Assembly: GCF_022347285.1 (NCBI RefSeq)
Contig: NZ_JAKRND010000013.1
Span: forward strand, 1 to 64,000
Reading direction: 5' to 3'
From: Corynebacterium sp. ACRPH
Lineage (GTDB): Bacteria; Actinomycetota; Actinomycetes; Mycobacteriales; Mycobacteriaceae
DNA: 64,000 nt
A program made the translations under genes and the position numbers. Below are positions 8,369 through 17,602 of the stretch, in pieces (positions within the stretch are counted from its first letter, which is position 1; each line of letters starts with the position of its first letter). The notes beneath the pieces were generated by a model. The model was not told where the DNA came from. It made no database searches and worked only from the letters and a program-made list of their open reading frames with translations.

Positions 8369-10702
8369 TTGTTTAGCTCTTGGGGCGATGTTGCCTACCG
8401 GTTCCGCCGGCTGATCCCTCTGGTGATCATCGCGGCGATCCTGGTGCTGTATGTCGTCGCCGGGCTGAAACTGGCCGACCGAATGAGCCAGGAGGGGTGG
8501 GACGACCCGAACTCGCAGTCCACGAAGGCTGCGCAGATCGAGCAAGAGGTTTTTGGTCGTGACGCCAACGGGGATGTAATCCTGATGGTCACCGGCGATA
8601 AGCCGGGATCTGCAACCTCGGACGAGGTCAAGCAGGCCATCACCCAGCAGATCGAGCAGCTGCGCAAGGATCACCCCGACGAGATCGGGGGTGTGACCAG
8701 CTACTTCAATCGCGGCCCGGCGGCCATGGCCAACCCGGACGGCACCGCGGCCTTCGCCTCCATCGGGCTGCAGGGTATCGAAGACGATGTGCTGATCAAC
8801 TTCCGCAAGATCGAGGACGACCTGCGGGCCATCAGCGCCCCGGGCGTGGATGTGAAGATCGCCGGCGCCACGGCGGTTTCGGACTCCCTGGACGAGGGCA
8901 TGGCCGGCGACATTCACCGTGCCGAGATCTACGCACTGCCCGCCGTGGGTCTGCTGCTGCTGATCGTTTTCGGCGGCCTGATCGCCGCGTTTATGCCGCT
9001 ACTGGTGGGTGGCCTGTCGATCCTGGGATCCATGGGTGTGCTGGCGATCCTGGCTAGCTTCACACAGATCAACGTGTTCGCCCAGTCTGTGGTCACGCTG
9101 CTGGGCCTGGGCCTGGCCATCGACTACGGCCTGTTCATGGTCTCCCGTTTCCGCGAGGAGATGGCGGAGGGCCACGACACTCGCACGGCCGTGCGCAACA
9201 CCACTGCCACTGCAGGTAAGACTGTGGTCTTCTCCGCGGCGATGGTGGCCGTGGCGCTGTCCGGTTTGTTCATCTTCCCGCAGGCCTTCTTGAAGTCCGT
9301 GGCATTCGGTGCGATCTCCGCTGTGGGTCTGGCCGCGCTACTGTCCGTGGCTGTCCTGCCGAGTATCTTCGCGATGCTGGGGCCGAACATCGACAAGTGG
9401 TCATTTAAGAAGAAGCAGTCCCGGCGCCGATCCGAGCAGGTCGAAGGCATTTGGGGCCGCATCCCGGCCTTCGCCATGCGCCACTCGAAGCTGTTTACGG
9501 TCGTGATCGTCGGCGGCATGCTGCTGATGGCGGTGCCGATTGCGGGCATCAAGCTGGGTGGCATGAACGAGACCTACCTGCCGCCGTCGAACCAGACGCG
9601 CGTGAACCAGGAGGAGTTCACCGAGAAGTTCCCGCAGTTCCGCACCGACCCGATCAAGCTGGTCATCGAGGGCGATTCCAAGACCGTGGCTGCGGTGTAC
9701 AAGGAGGCCAACGCGGTTCCGGGCCTGACGGCCCCGTTCCAGGTCTCCCGCCCCACGAAGGACGACGTGACGGTGCTGTCCACCGGCATTGCAGACCGCG
9801 ATGACAACGACCGCATCGTCAATGCTCTGGAGGACATCAACGTCGACGGTGCCAACGTGTACGTCGCCGGCACCCCGGCTCTGGAGGTCGAATCCATCGA
9901 CGCGCTGTTCGAGAAGCTGCCGTGGATGTTGCTGTATATCGTGCTGGTCAGCTTCGTGCTGATGGCCATGATCTTCGGCTCGCTGATCATTCCTGCCAAG
10001 GCCGTGATCATGAACATCCTGGGCACCGGCGCGACACTCGGCCTGTTGACGCTGATCTTCGTCGACGGCCACGGCGCGGACATGTTTAACTTCACCGCCG
10101 GGCCGCTGACTTCCCCGGTGCTGGTGCTGATCATCGCCATCGTCTTCGGCCTCTCGACCGACTACGAGGTGTTCCTGGTCTCCCGCATGGTGGAGGCCCG
10201 CGCCCGGGGTGCGTCCACGGATCAGGCGATCCGCTTCGGCACGGCCACCACCGGCAGCATCATCACCGCCGCCGCGCTGATCATGATCGTGGTCTGCGGT
10301 GCCTTCGGGTTCTCCTCGATCGTGATGATGAAGTACATCGCCTTCGGCATGGTCATTGCTCTACTCCTCGATGCCACAATCATCCGCATGCTCCTCGTCC
10401 CGTCCGTCATGCACCTGCTGGGCACCGACAACTGGTGGGCTCCAAAGTGGGTCAAGCGTTTGTCGGAGAAGGTTGGGCACAACGAGCAGTTGGAGGCATC
10501 GCCTCGCGAGGCAACGCCTGCTGCCCGTTCGTCGCGGGTGACGGTTGCGGAACTTTCTGGTGTGGACGCCATCGCCCCCGTGCCCGCCCAGCGCTCCGGT
10601 GAGGCTCCCGCACGTCAGCGGAACCTGCCTTTCGCGGAGCTGATGCGACGCGTCGAAGAAAGCCGCAATAATCCCGACGGCGGGGGCGGGGGCGAGCGCT
10701 AA
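8369..10702 (+). CDS. mmpL: MMPL/RND family transporter, MmpL3/CmpL-like mycolate lipid exporter
   Basis: A 777-residue inner-membrane protein with the RND layout: one N-terminal helix, an extracytoplasmic loop, a five-helix bundle, then the same arrangement repeated. Conserved pieces are GLGLAIDYGLFMVSRFREE in the first half and FGLSTDYEVFLVSRMVEA in the second, carrying the Asp-Tyr pairs that relay protons in MmpL3. The C-terminal ~90 residues are a cytoplasmic tail. Homologues export trehalose monomycolate, which fits the mycolate genes nearby. TTG start with GAAAGGA about 10 bases upstream. The stop overlaps the next ATG by one base. I cannot tell which of the several corynebacterial CmpL paralogues this is; synteny with pckG suggests CmpL4. 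Confidence 0.9.
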   Translation: MFSSWGDVAYRFRRLIPLVIIAAILVLYVVAGLKLADRMSQEGWDDPNSQSTKAAQIEQEVFGRDANGDVILMVTGDKPGSATSDEVKQAITQQIEQLRKDHPDEIGGVTSYFNRGPAAMANPDGTAAFASIGLQGIEDDVLINFRKIEDDLRAISAPGVDVKIAGATAVSDSLDEGMAGDIHRAEIYALPAVGLLLLIVFGGLIAAFMPLLVGGLSILGSMGVLAILASFTQINVFAQSVVTLLGLGLAIDYGLFMVSRFREEMAEGHDTRTAVRNTTATAGKTVVFSAAMVAVALSGLFIFPQAFLKSVAFGAISAVGLAALLSVAVLPSIFAMLGPNIDKWSFKKKQSRRRSEQVEGIWGRIPAFAMRHSKLFTVVIVGGMLLMAVPIAGIKLGGMNETYLPPSNQTRVNQEEFTEKFPQFRTDPIKLVIEGDSKTVAAVYKEANAVPGLTAPFQVSRPTKDDVTVLSTGIADRDDNDRIVNALEDINVDGANVYVAGTPALEVESIDALFEKLPWMLLYIVLVSFVLMAMIFGSLIIPAKAVIMNILGTGATLGLLTLIFVDGHGADMFNFTAGPLTSPVLVLIIAIVFGLSTDYEVFLVSRMVEARARGASTDQAIRFGTATTGSIITAAALIMIVVCGAFGFSSIVMMKYIAFGMVIALLLDATIIRMLLVPSVMHLLGTDNWWAPKWVKRLSEKVGHNEQLEASPREATPAARSSRVTVAELSGVDAIAPVPAQRSGEAPARQRNLPFAELMRRVEESRNNPDGGGGGER

Positions 10703-11772
10703 TGCGTGATCTGTGGCGGCGCACGGAAGTCAGGACTCTGCTCTGCCTGGCGCTGATTGCCATCATCGCCTTCCTCGCCCGGGAGCACCTGCACTTCATC
10801 GGCGATGGCTGGCGCGAGTTGGCTCATGCCGACAAGCGCTGGATCGGCCTGGCCATCCTGGCTCTCGCAGCCTCCATGGTCGCGCAGGCCGAGGTGATGG
10901 TCGTGCTGCTGCGCAGCGCTGGGGTGAAGGTGAAGCGCATCAGCGCCAACTCGCTAGGGCTGGCGGCTAACGCCTGGTCCTCGACTTTCCCCGGCGGACC
11001 GGCGCTGTCGGCGGCCATGATCTTCCGCGAGCAGCTCAAGTGGGGCGCCACCCCCGTCATTGCCAGCTGGTACATGCTGCTCTCCGGCGCACTGGCAGGC
11101 GGCGGCATGGCGATCCTGGCCATCGGCGCCGTGTTCTTCCTCGGGCTGACAGTAAAGCCATTGACGTTGGCCATGTCCCTGATCGCCCTCGTCGCGCTGG
11201 CGATCCTCACCAACTGGGTGGCAAAGAACCGGGACAAGGTGGAGCGTTGGCTAGTCAACCGACTGCGGACTTTCAACGCCCGTCGCGGCAAGCCCGTCAA
11301 CCGCTTCACCGACAGTGTCCGCGGGTTCTCCCGCCAGCTGTCGGCCGTGGAACTGCCACTGACCAAACTGGCCGCCGCAATCGCCGCCAGCCTTGGCAAC
11401 TGGGTTTTCGAGATCCTCTGCCTGCTGGCCTGCATCTACGCTATCGGCGCCACCCCACCCATCGCGGGCGTGGTGCTGGCCTTCCTCACCGCCAAGCTGG
11501 TGGGGCAGGCGCAGGTCACCCCCGGCGGACTGGGCCCAGTGGACGTCGCACTGACCAGTGCCCTGGTCGGGTTCGGCACCCTGACCTCCGTCCAGGCATT
11601 CGGAGCCGTCATCGTCTTCCGCATGCTCAGCTTCGTCGGTCTGGCGTTGGTCGGATGGATCGTCTTCTTCGCCACCAAGATGGTCAACTCCAAAGGCAAT
11701 GCTGAAGATGCGGCGGCGGAGACGGAGCGTCAAGAAGAAAAGCAGGAAGAACCCGTCGGCAGGGCACGCTAA
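10702..11772 (+). CDS. Lysylphosphatidylglycerol synthase transmembrane-like protein
   Basis: A 356-residue integral membrane protein with about eight helices, of the flippase-like LPG_synthase_TM family (the membrane half of MprF without the transferase domain). Supporting pieces are NSLGLAANAWSSTFPGGPALSAAMIFR and AKLVGQAQVTPGGLGPVDVALTSALVGFG, the PGGxGxxE/D-like signature. It is coupled to mmpL (TAATG overlap), so it probably acts in envelope lipid transport with it. The substrate is unknown. The acidic C-terminal tail after about residue 330 is likely cytoplasmic. Confidence 0.8.
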   Translation: MRDLWRRTEVRTLLCLALIAIIAFLAREHLHFIGDGWRELAHADKRWIGLAILALAASMVAQAEVMVVLLRSAGVKVKRISANSLGLAANAWSSTFPGGPALSAAMIFREQLKWGATPVIASWYMLLSGALAGGGMAILAIGAVFFLGLTVKPLTLAMSLIALVALAILTNWVAKNRDKVERWLVNRLRTFNARRGKPVNRFTDSVRGFSRQLSAVELPLTKLAAAIAASLGNWVFEILCLLACIYAIGATPPIAGVVLAFLTAKLVGQAQVTPGGLGPVDVALTSALVGFGTLTSVQAFGAVIVFRMLSFVGLALVGWIVFFATKMVNSKGNAEDAAAETERQEEKQEEPVGRAR

Positions 11773-11802
11773 GGCTCAACTAGGCCAACTAGGCACAGTA
11801 AG

Positions 11803-12297
11803 ATGAGGGGCATGAGCAACCTCGATAGCACCTCCACTGGAGACACCCCCGGCACCATCCAGCGATCGCCGGGGGTTGCGCTGTTTTTCGACGTGATCGC
11901 CGTCCTGCTGTTTGCGCTGCTGGCGCGCATTGCGCACAACACTCCGGAGATGCCGCTGAGCTTCGGCGGCTGGCTGGATACCTCCTGGCCTTTCCTCATC
12001 GGTGTGGCGATCGCCTGGGCTCTGCTGTGGATTGGCGTGGTTCGACCGGGTGGCGCCAAGGGGACGGGCTTCAGCGGTTTCGAGTTCTCCACCGGTGCTC
12101 TGGTGTGGGTCGTCAACGTGATCGCCGGTCTGGGGATCTGGGGCGTGCGCCACGGAGAGGTGCCGCACTGGTCTTTCATGATCGTTGCCACTGTGATGAG
12201 CGGCCTTCTGCTATTCGGCTGGCGCGGAATGTTCCGCCTCGGGCGGCTGCGCAGGCTGTCGCGCATGAAGCGCATGGGCCGAATGTTCAGCAAGTAG
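11803..12297 (+). CDS. DUF3054 family membrane protein
   Basis: A 164-residue protein with four predicted helices. FFDVIAVLLFALLARIAH followed by TSWPFLIGVAIAW is the typical DUF3054 opening, and the C-terminus is rich in Arg/Lys/Met. Function unknown. The start could be 11803 or the in-frame ATG at 11812. It lies 30 bp downstream of the flippase-like gene and is closed by the terminator at 12324-12360, so it ends the mmpL operon. Confidence 0.78.
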   Translation: MRGMSNLDSTSTGDTPGTIQRSPGVALFFDVIAVLLFALLARIAHNTPEMPLSFGGWLDTSWPFLIGVAIAWALLWIGVVRPGGAKGTGFSGFEFSTGALVWVVNVIAGLGIWGVRHGEVPHWSFMIVATVMSGLLLFGWRGMFRLGRLRRLSRMKRMGRMFSK

Positions 12298-12323
12298 TAG
12301 GTAAACAGCCTTTCAGTTGAATT

Positions 12324-12360
12324 AACCTGACGTACATCTTCGCGCTACGTCAGGTTCTTT
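12324..12360 (+). terminator. Rho-independent terminator after the mmpL operon
   Basis: The perfect 11-bp stem AACCTGACGTA / TACGTCAGGTT with an 11-base loop is followed by CTTT. It sits 27 bp after the DUF3054 stop and before phoX. Confidence 0.8.
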
Positions 12361-12446
12361 CGCGTTGCTTAGAGTCTTGTGAGCAATCTGCACACTGCTG
12401 CTGACGAACTCCGACATAGACTGACGAACACTGAGGAGAGATCCCC

Positions 12447-14549
12447 ATGGGCCTTAAGGGTCGCAACCTGCTGAAGAAGATGGACTTCACGTCCAGCCGT
12501 TCCCACCGCACCTGCGTTTACAAGTGCGGCGACGCTTGCTCCAAGCCGGTGAACAACAAGTCCGACAACAACTACTTCATGGACCTGATCCAGGGCACCT
12601 TCTCGCGCCGCACCGCACTGCGCGCCGGTGGTGCCGCTATGGTCACCGTTGGCGGCGCTTCCTTCCTGGCAGCTTGCAGTGACGACAACGGTGAGGGCAA
12701 CAGCGCCAAGGGCGGCAACGGCGAGAACAAGGGCGGCTCCGGCAACAGCGCAGACGCGCCGGACGGCCTGAAGTTCGAGATGGTCGAGCCGAACACCAAG
12801 GACGAGGTCGTTGTACCGGCTGGTTACAAGTCCGACGTTGTTATCCGCTGGGGCGACCCGGTGGTTGAGGGCGCCGAGGAGTTCGACGTAGACAAGCAGA
12901 CCGCCGAGCAGGCCGCCAAGCAGTACGGCTTCAATTGCGACTTCGCCGCTCTGCTGCCGATCGAGGGCGAGGACAACCGCTTCCTGCTGATCTCCAACCA
13001 CGAGTACACCACCCCGCAGCAGATGTTCCCGGACTACGACATCGACAACCCGTCCAAGGAGCACGTGGACATCGAGCTGGCCAACCACGGCATGTCTATC
13101 GTCGAGGTTGAGGGCAACGATAAAGACGGCAAGCTGAAGCCCGTCATGGGCAAGTACAACCGTCGCCTGACCGGCACCACCGAGTTCGAGCTGCGTGGCC
13201 CGATCGTTGGCCACGACCTGGTGAAGACTTCTGACGACAAGGAAGGCAAGATCGTCAAGGGCACCTTCAACAACTGCTCCGGTGGCGTGACCCCGTGGGG
13301 CACCATCCTCTCCGGCGAGGAGAATGTTGACCAGTACTTCGCCGGTGGCGAGAACGTTAAGGACGAGAAGGAGCGCGAGCGCCTGAGCCGCTACGGCATC
13401 GAGGATGCCAAGACCGCTCGTCAGTGGGAGAAGCACTACGACCGCTTCGACGTGACCAAGGAGCCGAACGAGCCGAACCGCTTCAACTACGTGGTTGAGG
13501 TGAACCCGTGGGATCCGAAGTCCACCCCGGTTAAGCACACCGCCCTGGGCCGTTTCAAGCACGAGGGCGCCAACATCCACGTCACCAACGACGGCACCGT
13601 AGTTGCATACTCCGGCGACGACTCCCGCTTCGAGTACATCTACAAGTTCGTTTCCTCCCGCAAGGTGCGCAGCGGCAACTCCGACAAGGACCGCGAGGAG
13701 AACATGAAGATCCTGGACGAGGGCACCCTGTACGTTGCCACCTTCGAGGGCAACAACGATGACTTCGACGAGAACAACCCACCGGAGGGCGAGAAGTTCG
13801 ACGGCACCGGCAAGTGGATCAAGCTGGTTACCGTCAAGGAGGACGGCTCCGCAGAGTCCCACGTCGACGGCATGTCCGCCGAGGAAGTCATCATCTTCAC
13901 CCGTGAGGCTGGCGACAAGGTCGGCGCCACCAAGATGGACCGCCCGGAGGACGTCGAGCCGCACCCGACCACCGGCAAGGTCTACGCTGCTCTGACCAAC
14001 AACAAGTACCGCGGCACGCAAGAAGAGGGCAAGAACAAGGAAGGCGTCAAGGAGTACGCCCCAGTCAAGGAGAACAAGAACGGCATGGTTCTCGAGATCG
14101 AGGACGACTTCACCGGCGAGGAACTGAAGTGGAACCTGCTGCTGGTGTGTGGTGACCCGGACGAGGCCGAGACCTACTTCGGCGGCTTCGACAAGTCCAA
14201 GGTCTCCCCGATCTCCTGCCCGGACAACGTCACCTTCGACTCCTTCGGCAACCTGTGGGTCTCCACCGACGGCAACGCCCTGGAGTCCAACGACGGCCTG
14301 TTCGCCGTCGCCCTGGAGGGCGAGACCCGCGGCTTGACCAAGCAGTTCCTGACTGTCCCGGCTGGCGCCGAGACCTGTGGCCCGCTGGTCTTCGACAAGC
14401 GCGTGATCGTCAACGTTCAGCACCCGGGTGAGGACGAAGAGGCCACCGTCAAGACCTCTACCTCCCACTGGCCGGATGGCGGCGATTCCATCGCCCGCCC
14501 GGCGACCGTGGTTGCCTGGAAGGACGACTTCGGCACCATCGGCGTTTAA
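12447..14549 (+). CDS. phoX: PhoX family alkaline phosphatase, Tat-exported
   Basis: A 700-residue secreted phosphatase of the PhoX (DUF839) family, whose members use Ca and Fe to cleave phosphomonoesters. The twin-arginine motif SRRTALRAGGAAMVTVGG ends in a lipobox-like LAAC, so it may be lipid-anchored. About 50 residues precede the Tat motif and include the CGDAC pair also seen in actinobacterial PhoX, which supports the ATG at 12447 (GAGGAG upstream). Core pieces are GDPVVEGAEEFD, ISNHEYTTP and CSGGVTPWGTILSGEEN. Convergent with the LysR gene. Pho-regulon control is likely, but no box was identified with confidence. Confidence 0.92.
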   Translation: MGLKGRNLLKKMDFTSSRSHRTCVYKCGDACSKPVNNKSDNNYFMDLIQGTFSRRTALRAGGAAMVTVGGASFLAACSDDNGEGNSAKGGNGENKGGSGNSADAPDGLKFEMVEPNTKDEVVVPAGYKSDVVIRWGDPVVEGAEEFDVDKQTAEQAAKQYGFNCDFAALLPIEGEDNRFLLISNHEYTTPQQMFPDYDIDNPSKEHVDIELANHGMSIVEVEGNDKDGKLKPVMGKYNRRLTGTTEFELRGPIVGHDLVKTSDDKEGKIVKGTFNNCSGGVTPWGTILSGEENVDQYFAGGENVKDEKERERLSRYGIEDAKTARQWEKHYDRFDVTKEPNEPNRFNYVVEVNPWDPKSTPVKHTALGRFKHEGANIHVTNDGTVVAYSGDDSRFEYIYKFVSSRKVRSGNSDKDREENMKILDEGTLYVATFEGNNDDFDENNPPEGEKFDGTGKWIKLVTVKEDGSAESHVDGMSAEEVIIFTREAGDKVGATKMDRPEDVEPHPTTGKVYAALTNNKYRGTQEEGKNKEGVKEYAPVKENKNGMVLEIEDDFTGEELKWNLLLVCGDPDEAETYFGGFDKSKVSPISCPDNVTFDSFGNLWVSTDGNALESNDGLFAVALEGETRGLTKQFLTVPAGAETCGPLVFDKRVIVNVQHPGEDEEATVKTSTSHWPDGGDSIARPATVVAWKDDFGTIGV

Positions 14550-14558
14550 GCTCGGGCG

Positions 14559-15467
14559 CTAGCCGAAGCGCAGCCGGCCGTCACGCCGGACCGCCTGGTC
14601 CACGACGAACGCGCGGAACGCCTCGGCGGCGGGAGCCGACCGGGCCCGCACGCTCCAGACCATCCCCAGCTCCCTCTCGCGGTCTTCCTCGAGGGGGAGC
14701 ATTCTTATGCCTGCGACCACCAGGTTCGGATCCCCCATCGGCAGCAGCGCCACGCCCAGACCGGCGCTTACCAGCCCCGCCATCGTGGTAAGCTCCATCG
14801 ACTCAAACACCAGGCGCGGCCGGAAACCCGCCGCGGCCGCCAGATCGTCCAGCAGCATCCGCGTTCCGTATCCCGGCAGCATAGCCACAATGGGTTCGTC
14901 TTTGGCCTCTGCGATGCTGATGCTTGTGCGTCCTGCCCAACGGTGGTTCGTTGGCACCGCCATCGCCAGCCTCTGGGTGGCCAGCTGCTGCCAACGCACT
15001 TCGCCGGCTTCCACCAGCGCATGAGGTTTCGGCCCGACCATCGCCACATCGGATTCTCCGGCGATCACGCGATCCGTCAGTGGACGTGCGGCGCCCTGCA
15101 CCAACTCGAATCTCACCTGCGGGTGCGCGTTCCTAAACTCCCGCAACAGCTGCGGCACCATCCACGTTCCCAGCGAGTGCATGAAGTCCACGCGCACGGT
15201 ACCCCGCTCCGGGTCCATCAGCCGGTGTACTTCGTCGACTCCCCGCTGCCATGCCTCGTTAGCCTCGCGGGCGTTCGTGGCGAGCGCGGCTCCGCATTCG
15301 TTGAGCGCGAGGTGTCTGCCGTTGCGGTCGAACAGCTCCGTGCCAAGCTCTCTTTCCAGCGCCGATAGCCGTCGGGAGAGAGCAGACTGGCTGATCCCCA
15401 GGTGCAGCGATGTATCCACCATGTTTTGTGTTTCGGCTAGGTCCAGGAACCACGTTAGGTCCTTCAC
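14559..15467 (-). CDS. LysR family transcriptional regulator
   Basis: About 302 residues. The N-terminal winged helix-turn-helix is clear (DLTWFLDLAETQNMVDTS, then LGISQSALSRRLSALERELG), followed by a LysR substrate-binding domain (GTVRVDFMHSLGTWMVPQLL, PNLVVAGIRMLPL). GTG at 15467 is preferred, with AAAGG 8-9 bases upstream; an ATG at 15500 would add 11 residues. It is divergent from an MFS exporter 172 bp away, the classic regulator/target pair. The inverted repeat at 15552-15588 is a candidate binding site. The inducer is unknown. Confidence 0.9.
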   Translation of the reverse strand: MKDLTWFLDLAETQNMVDTSLHLGISQSALSRRLSALERELGTELFDRNGRHLALNECGAALATNAREANEAWQRGVDEVHRLMDPERGTVRVDFMHSLGTWMVPQLLREFRNAHPQVRFELVQGAARPLTDRVIAGESDVAMVGPKPHALVEAGEVRWQQLATQRLAMAVPTNHRWAGRTSISIAEAKDEPIVAMLPGYGTRMLLDDLAAAAGFRPRLVFESMELTTMAGLVSAGLGVALLPMGDPNLVVAGIRMLPLEEDRERELGMVWSVRARSAPAAEAFRAFVVDQAVRRDGRLRFG

Positions 15468-15477
15468 GCTGTGTGCC

Positions 15478-15497
15478 TTTCTTGTTGTTGACGCCCA
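15478..15497 (-). repeat. Dispersed motif site (TGGGCGTCAACAACAAGAAA)
   Basis: Lies in the leader of the LysR gene, just upstream of the preferred GTG start. Confidence 0.65.
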
Positions 15498-15551
15498 CAC
15501 CTCAGCATATGCACTTTCCGGGACAGCTAGAACTATTTATTGCATTTAGTG

Positions 15552-15588
15552 AATTGATACTGGTTGCGTCACACTAGAAACATCAATT
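15552..15588. promoter_or_regulatory. Candidate LysR operator
   Basis: AATTGAT at 15552-15558 and ATCAATT at 15582-15588 form a perfect 7-bp inverted repeat with AT-rich arms in the divergent LysR/MFS promoter. Location and symmetry fit a LysR-type site, although the 23-base gap is longer than the usual T-N11-A box. Confidence 0.4.
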
Positions 15589-15639
15589 GTGAGCTTGGGT
15601 CCCTAGAGAGCCACCCGGACACAGGAAGGAGCTTGCTCG

Positions 15640-16872
15640 GTGACGAACACCCTCGCAGATGCCGCGAACACCGCAGACGCAAAGGACATCCGCCCCCTCA
15701 CCCCAGAGGATAAGGGCTACAAGATGGCCCTCATCGCCTCCTTGTGTTCGGGCCTAGCTTCGTACAACGCTCTGTACGCCACCCAGGCTGTCCTCCCGGC
15801 ATTGTCGGAGGACTTCGGCATTTCGCCCTCACTGGCCGCGCTGACCGTCTCCGCCACCACGGGCGGCCTGGCTTTCATGGTCATTCCACTCAGCGTCATT
15901 TCGGAGCGCTTCGGCCGGCGCCGCGTAATCCAGGCGTCCGTCCTGGTGGCCACCCTCCTTTCCATCGCTTTGGTCGCCTTACCCTCAATCCAATCGATCA
16001 TTGCACTGCGCCTTCTGCAGGGCTTCGCCGTGGCGGGTGTCCCGGCCGTGACCATGGCCTTCCTTTCCGAGGAGATCGACCGCAGCTACCTGCCTCGCAT
16101 CATGGGGTTCTATATTGCGGGCAACTCGCTGGGCGGCCTGATCGGCAGGCTCATCCCGGGCATCGCTCTGGAGTTCACGGACTGGCGCATAGCCACCCTG
16201 CTCAGCGCACTCTTCGCGTTCTCGATGGCGCTCGTGACCACTTGGGTGCTACCCAAGCAACGCTTCTTCACCCCGAAGAAGATCACCCTGTCCCACGAGG
16301 TGCAGGCCTTCGCCAACCACCTGCGCGACCCGATCCTGCTGAAGCTCTTCCTGTTGCCTTTCCTGCTGATGGGCAGCTTCGTTTCCATGTACAACTACAT
16401 GACCTTCCGCCTGATTGATACCTTCGGCCTGCCGGAATCCCTGGCCGCGTTGGTTTTCGTCATCTACCTGTCGGGCACGTGGACGTCCACGCGCACGGGC
16501 AAGTTGGTGAACCGCTATGGCCAGGCAAAGGTCGTGGTTGCCTGTATCACCATGGCTCTTGCGGGCCTCTTGCTGGCCTTCATCCCGACCGTCCCCACCA
16601 CGCTGGTGGCGGTGCTGATCTTTACCGCAACCTTCTTCCCCGCTCACTCGATCGCCAGCGCGTGGGTCGGCGAGGTCGCCCAGCAGGATCGCGCCGAAGC
16701 CTCCAGCTTGTACATCTTGAGCTACTACCTCGGCTCCTCCCTAATCGGCTGGGTCTCCGGCTATTTCTTCGCCCACGGCTGGGGCTTGTTCATCGGGTGG
16801 TTGATGCTGTTGACTCTCATCGCCCTCGTCACCGCCTTCGCCGCCATGCAACGCGATAAGGCCCTTTCTTAA
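15640..16872 (+). CDS. MFS transporter (DHA1/YnfM-like efflux)
   Basis: A 410-residue inner-membrane protein with 12 predicted helices. The loop 2-3 motif RFGRRRVIQASVLVATLLS and ALRLLQGFAVAGVPAVTMAFL in the fourth/fifth helix region are standard for DHA1 exporters. GTG start at 15640, with AAGGAG 9 bases upstream. It is driven from the divergent LysR promoter region. The substrate cannot be read from sequence. The stop codon lies inside a copy of the dispersed motif. Confidence 0.88.
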   Translation: MTNTLADAANTADAKDIRPLTPEDKGYKMALIASLCSGLASYNALYATQAVLPALSEDFGISPSLAALTVSATTGGLAFMVIPLSVISERFGRRRVIQASVLVATLLSIALVALPSIQSIIALRLLQGFAVAGVPAVTMAFLSEEIDRSYLPRIMGFYIAGNSLGGLIGRLIPGIALEFTDWRIATLLSALFAFSMALVTTWVLPKQRFFTPKKITLSHEVQAFANHLRDPILLKLFLLPFLLMGSFVSMYNYMTFRLIDTFGLPESLAALVFVIYLSGTWTSTRTGKLVNRYGQAKVVVACITMALAGLLLAFIPTVPTTLVAVLIFTATFFPAHSIASAWVGEVAQQDRAEASSLYILSYYLGSSLIGWVSGYFFAHGWGLFIGWLMLLTLIALVTAFAAMQRDKALS

Positions 16873-16882
16873 TGACGCCCCT
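16865..16882 (-). repeat. Dispersed motif site (AGGGGCGTCATTAAGAAA)
   Basis: Overlaps the stop codon of the MFS gene (TTTCTTAATGACGCCCCT on the plus strand). Confidence 0.75.
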
Positions 16883-17032
16883 AGTTTCAACCCCTGCCCC
16901 CTCAGCAGGCTCTTAACACTTGAGCAATTAACTCGTGCGCCCCCGAGTTTGCGAGAAAAATTATTAGAACTATCAGATCTTTTTAGATAAAAAACCTCCC
17001 ACTTGCCCGTAAGTGTGTTTAAGATCACTCGC

Positions 17033-17602
17033 ATGGGACATACTCGCAAACTACGTTTCGCATCAATCCTCGGCGTGGGATTGCTAGCCACCGCAGGCAT
17101 GGGCGTCGCAGTCGCCCAGGGTGGTGTGTCGGCGCACCTGGCGCTCTCCGGCACGATCTTCAACATGCACGTCGCCGAGCTGGACGGTAAGGGCTTCGAC
17201 CTCTTCACCGACGTCGACAAAATGCACAATGGCGACCAGGCGATCTCCCGCCTGCGTATCAAGGATGCCAAGGTGACCGACGTCTGCATGACGGCACCAA
17301 TCAAGATTCCCGGCGTTGGGGATAGGAAGTTCCAAATGACCGTTCCCGGCCAGAACTTCTCCGCCGAGAACATGCTGATCGGCGCCCGCAAGCTGTCGGG
17401 CGACCTGACCCTGACGAACCCGCAGATCGGTATTAATGCGGGCAAGGTCGACAAGGACGCACCGGACGGCGCCTGGGGTCTCGTTGCCGATTCCCTATCC
17501 GCTAAGGGGCAGGGCATCGAGGCGACCTCTCTGTCGGCGGACAAGATGACCGCCGGCGGCAGCAAGATCGCGATTGTGGAAAACGACAATGCCGAGTGCT
17601 AA
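17033..17602 (+). CDS. DUF6230 family exported protein
   Basis: About 189 residues. The opening KLRFASILGVGLLATAGMGV is a signal/anchor helix. The body is beta-rich: AHLALSGTIFNMHVAELDGKG, DVCMTAPIKIPG and GDLTLTNPQIGINAG match the pattern of DUF6230 proteins, found mostly in Streptomyces beside DUF6114 genes, as here. Function unknown. ATG at 17033 has no ribosome binding site, but TAAGAT lies 7 bases upstream, so a leaderless transcript is possible. The stop overlaps the next gene by 14 bases. Confidence 0.75.
   Translation: MGHTRKLRFASILGVGLLATAGMGVAVAQGGVSAHLALSGTIFNMHVAELDGKGFDLFTDVDKMHNGDQAISRLRIKDAKVTDVCMTAPIKIPGVGDRKFQMTVPGQNFSAENMLIGARKLSGDLTLTNPQIGINAGKVDKDAPDGAWGLVADSLSAKGQGIEATSLSADKMTAGGSKIAIVENDNAEC

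Noticed and set aside
12369-14468. 699-codon open frame antisense to phoX
   Set aside because: A shadow of GC-rich codon usage in phoX; its product is Val/Leu/Gly-biased with no domain, and phoX is unmistakable. The same holds for long antisense frames over pckG (4086-5426), pks13 (21162-23786), mytA (29562-31475), glfT2 (34511-37060) and serS (42729-44114).
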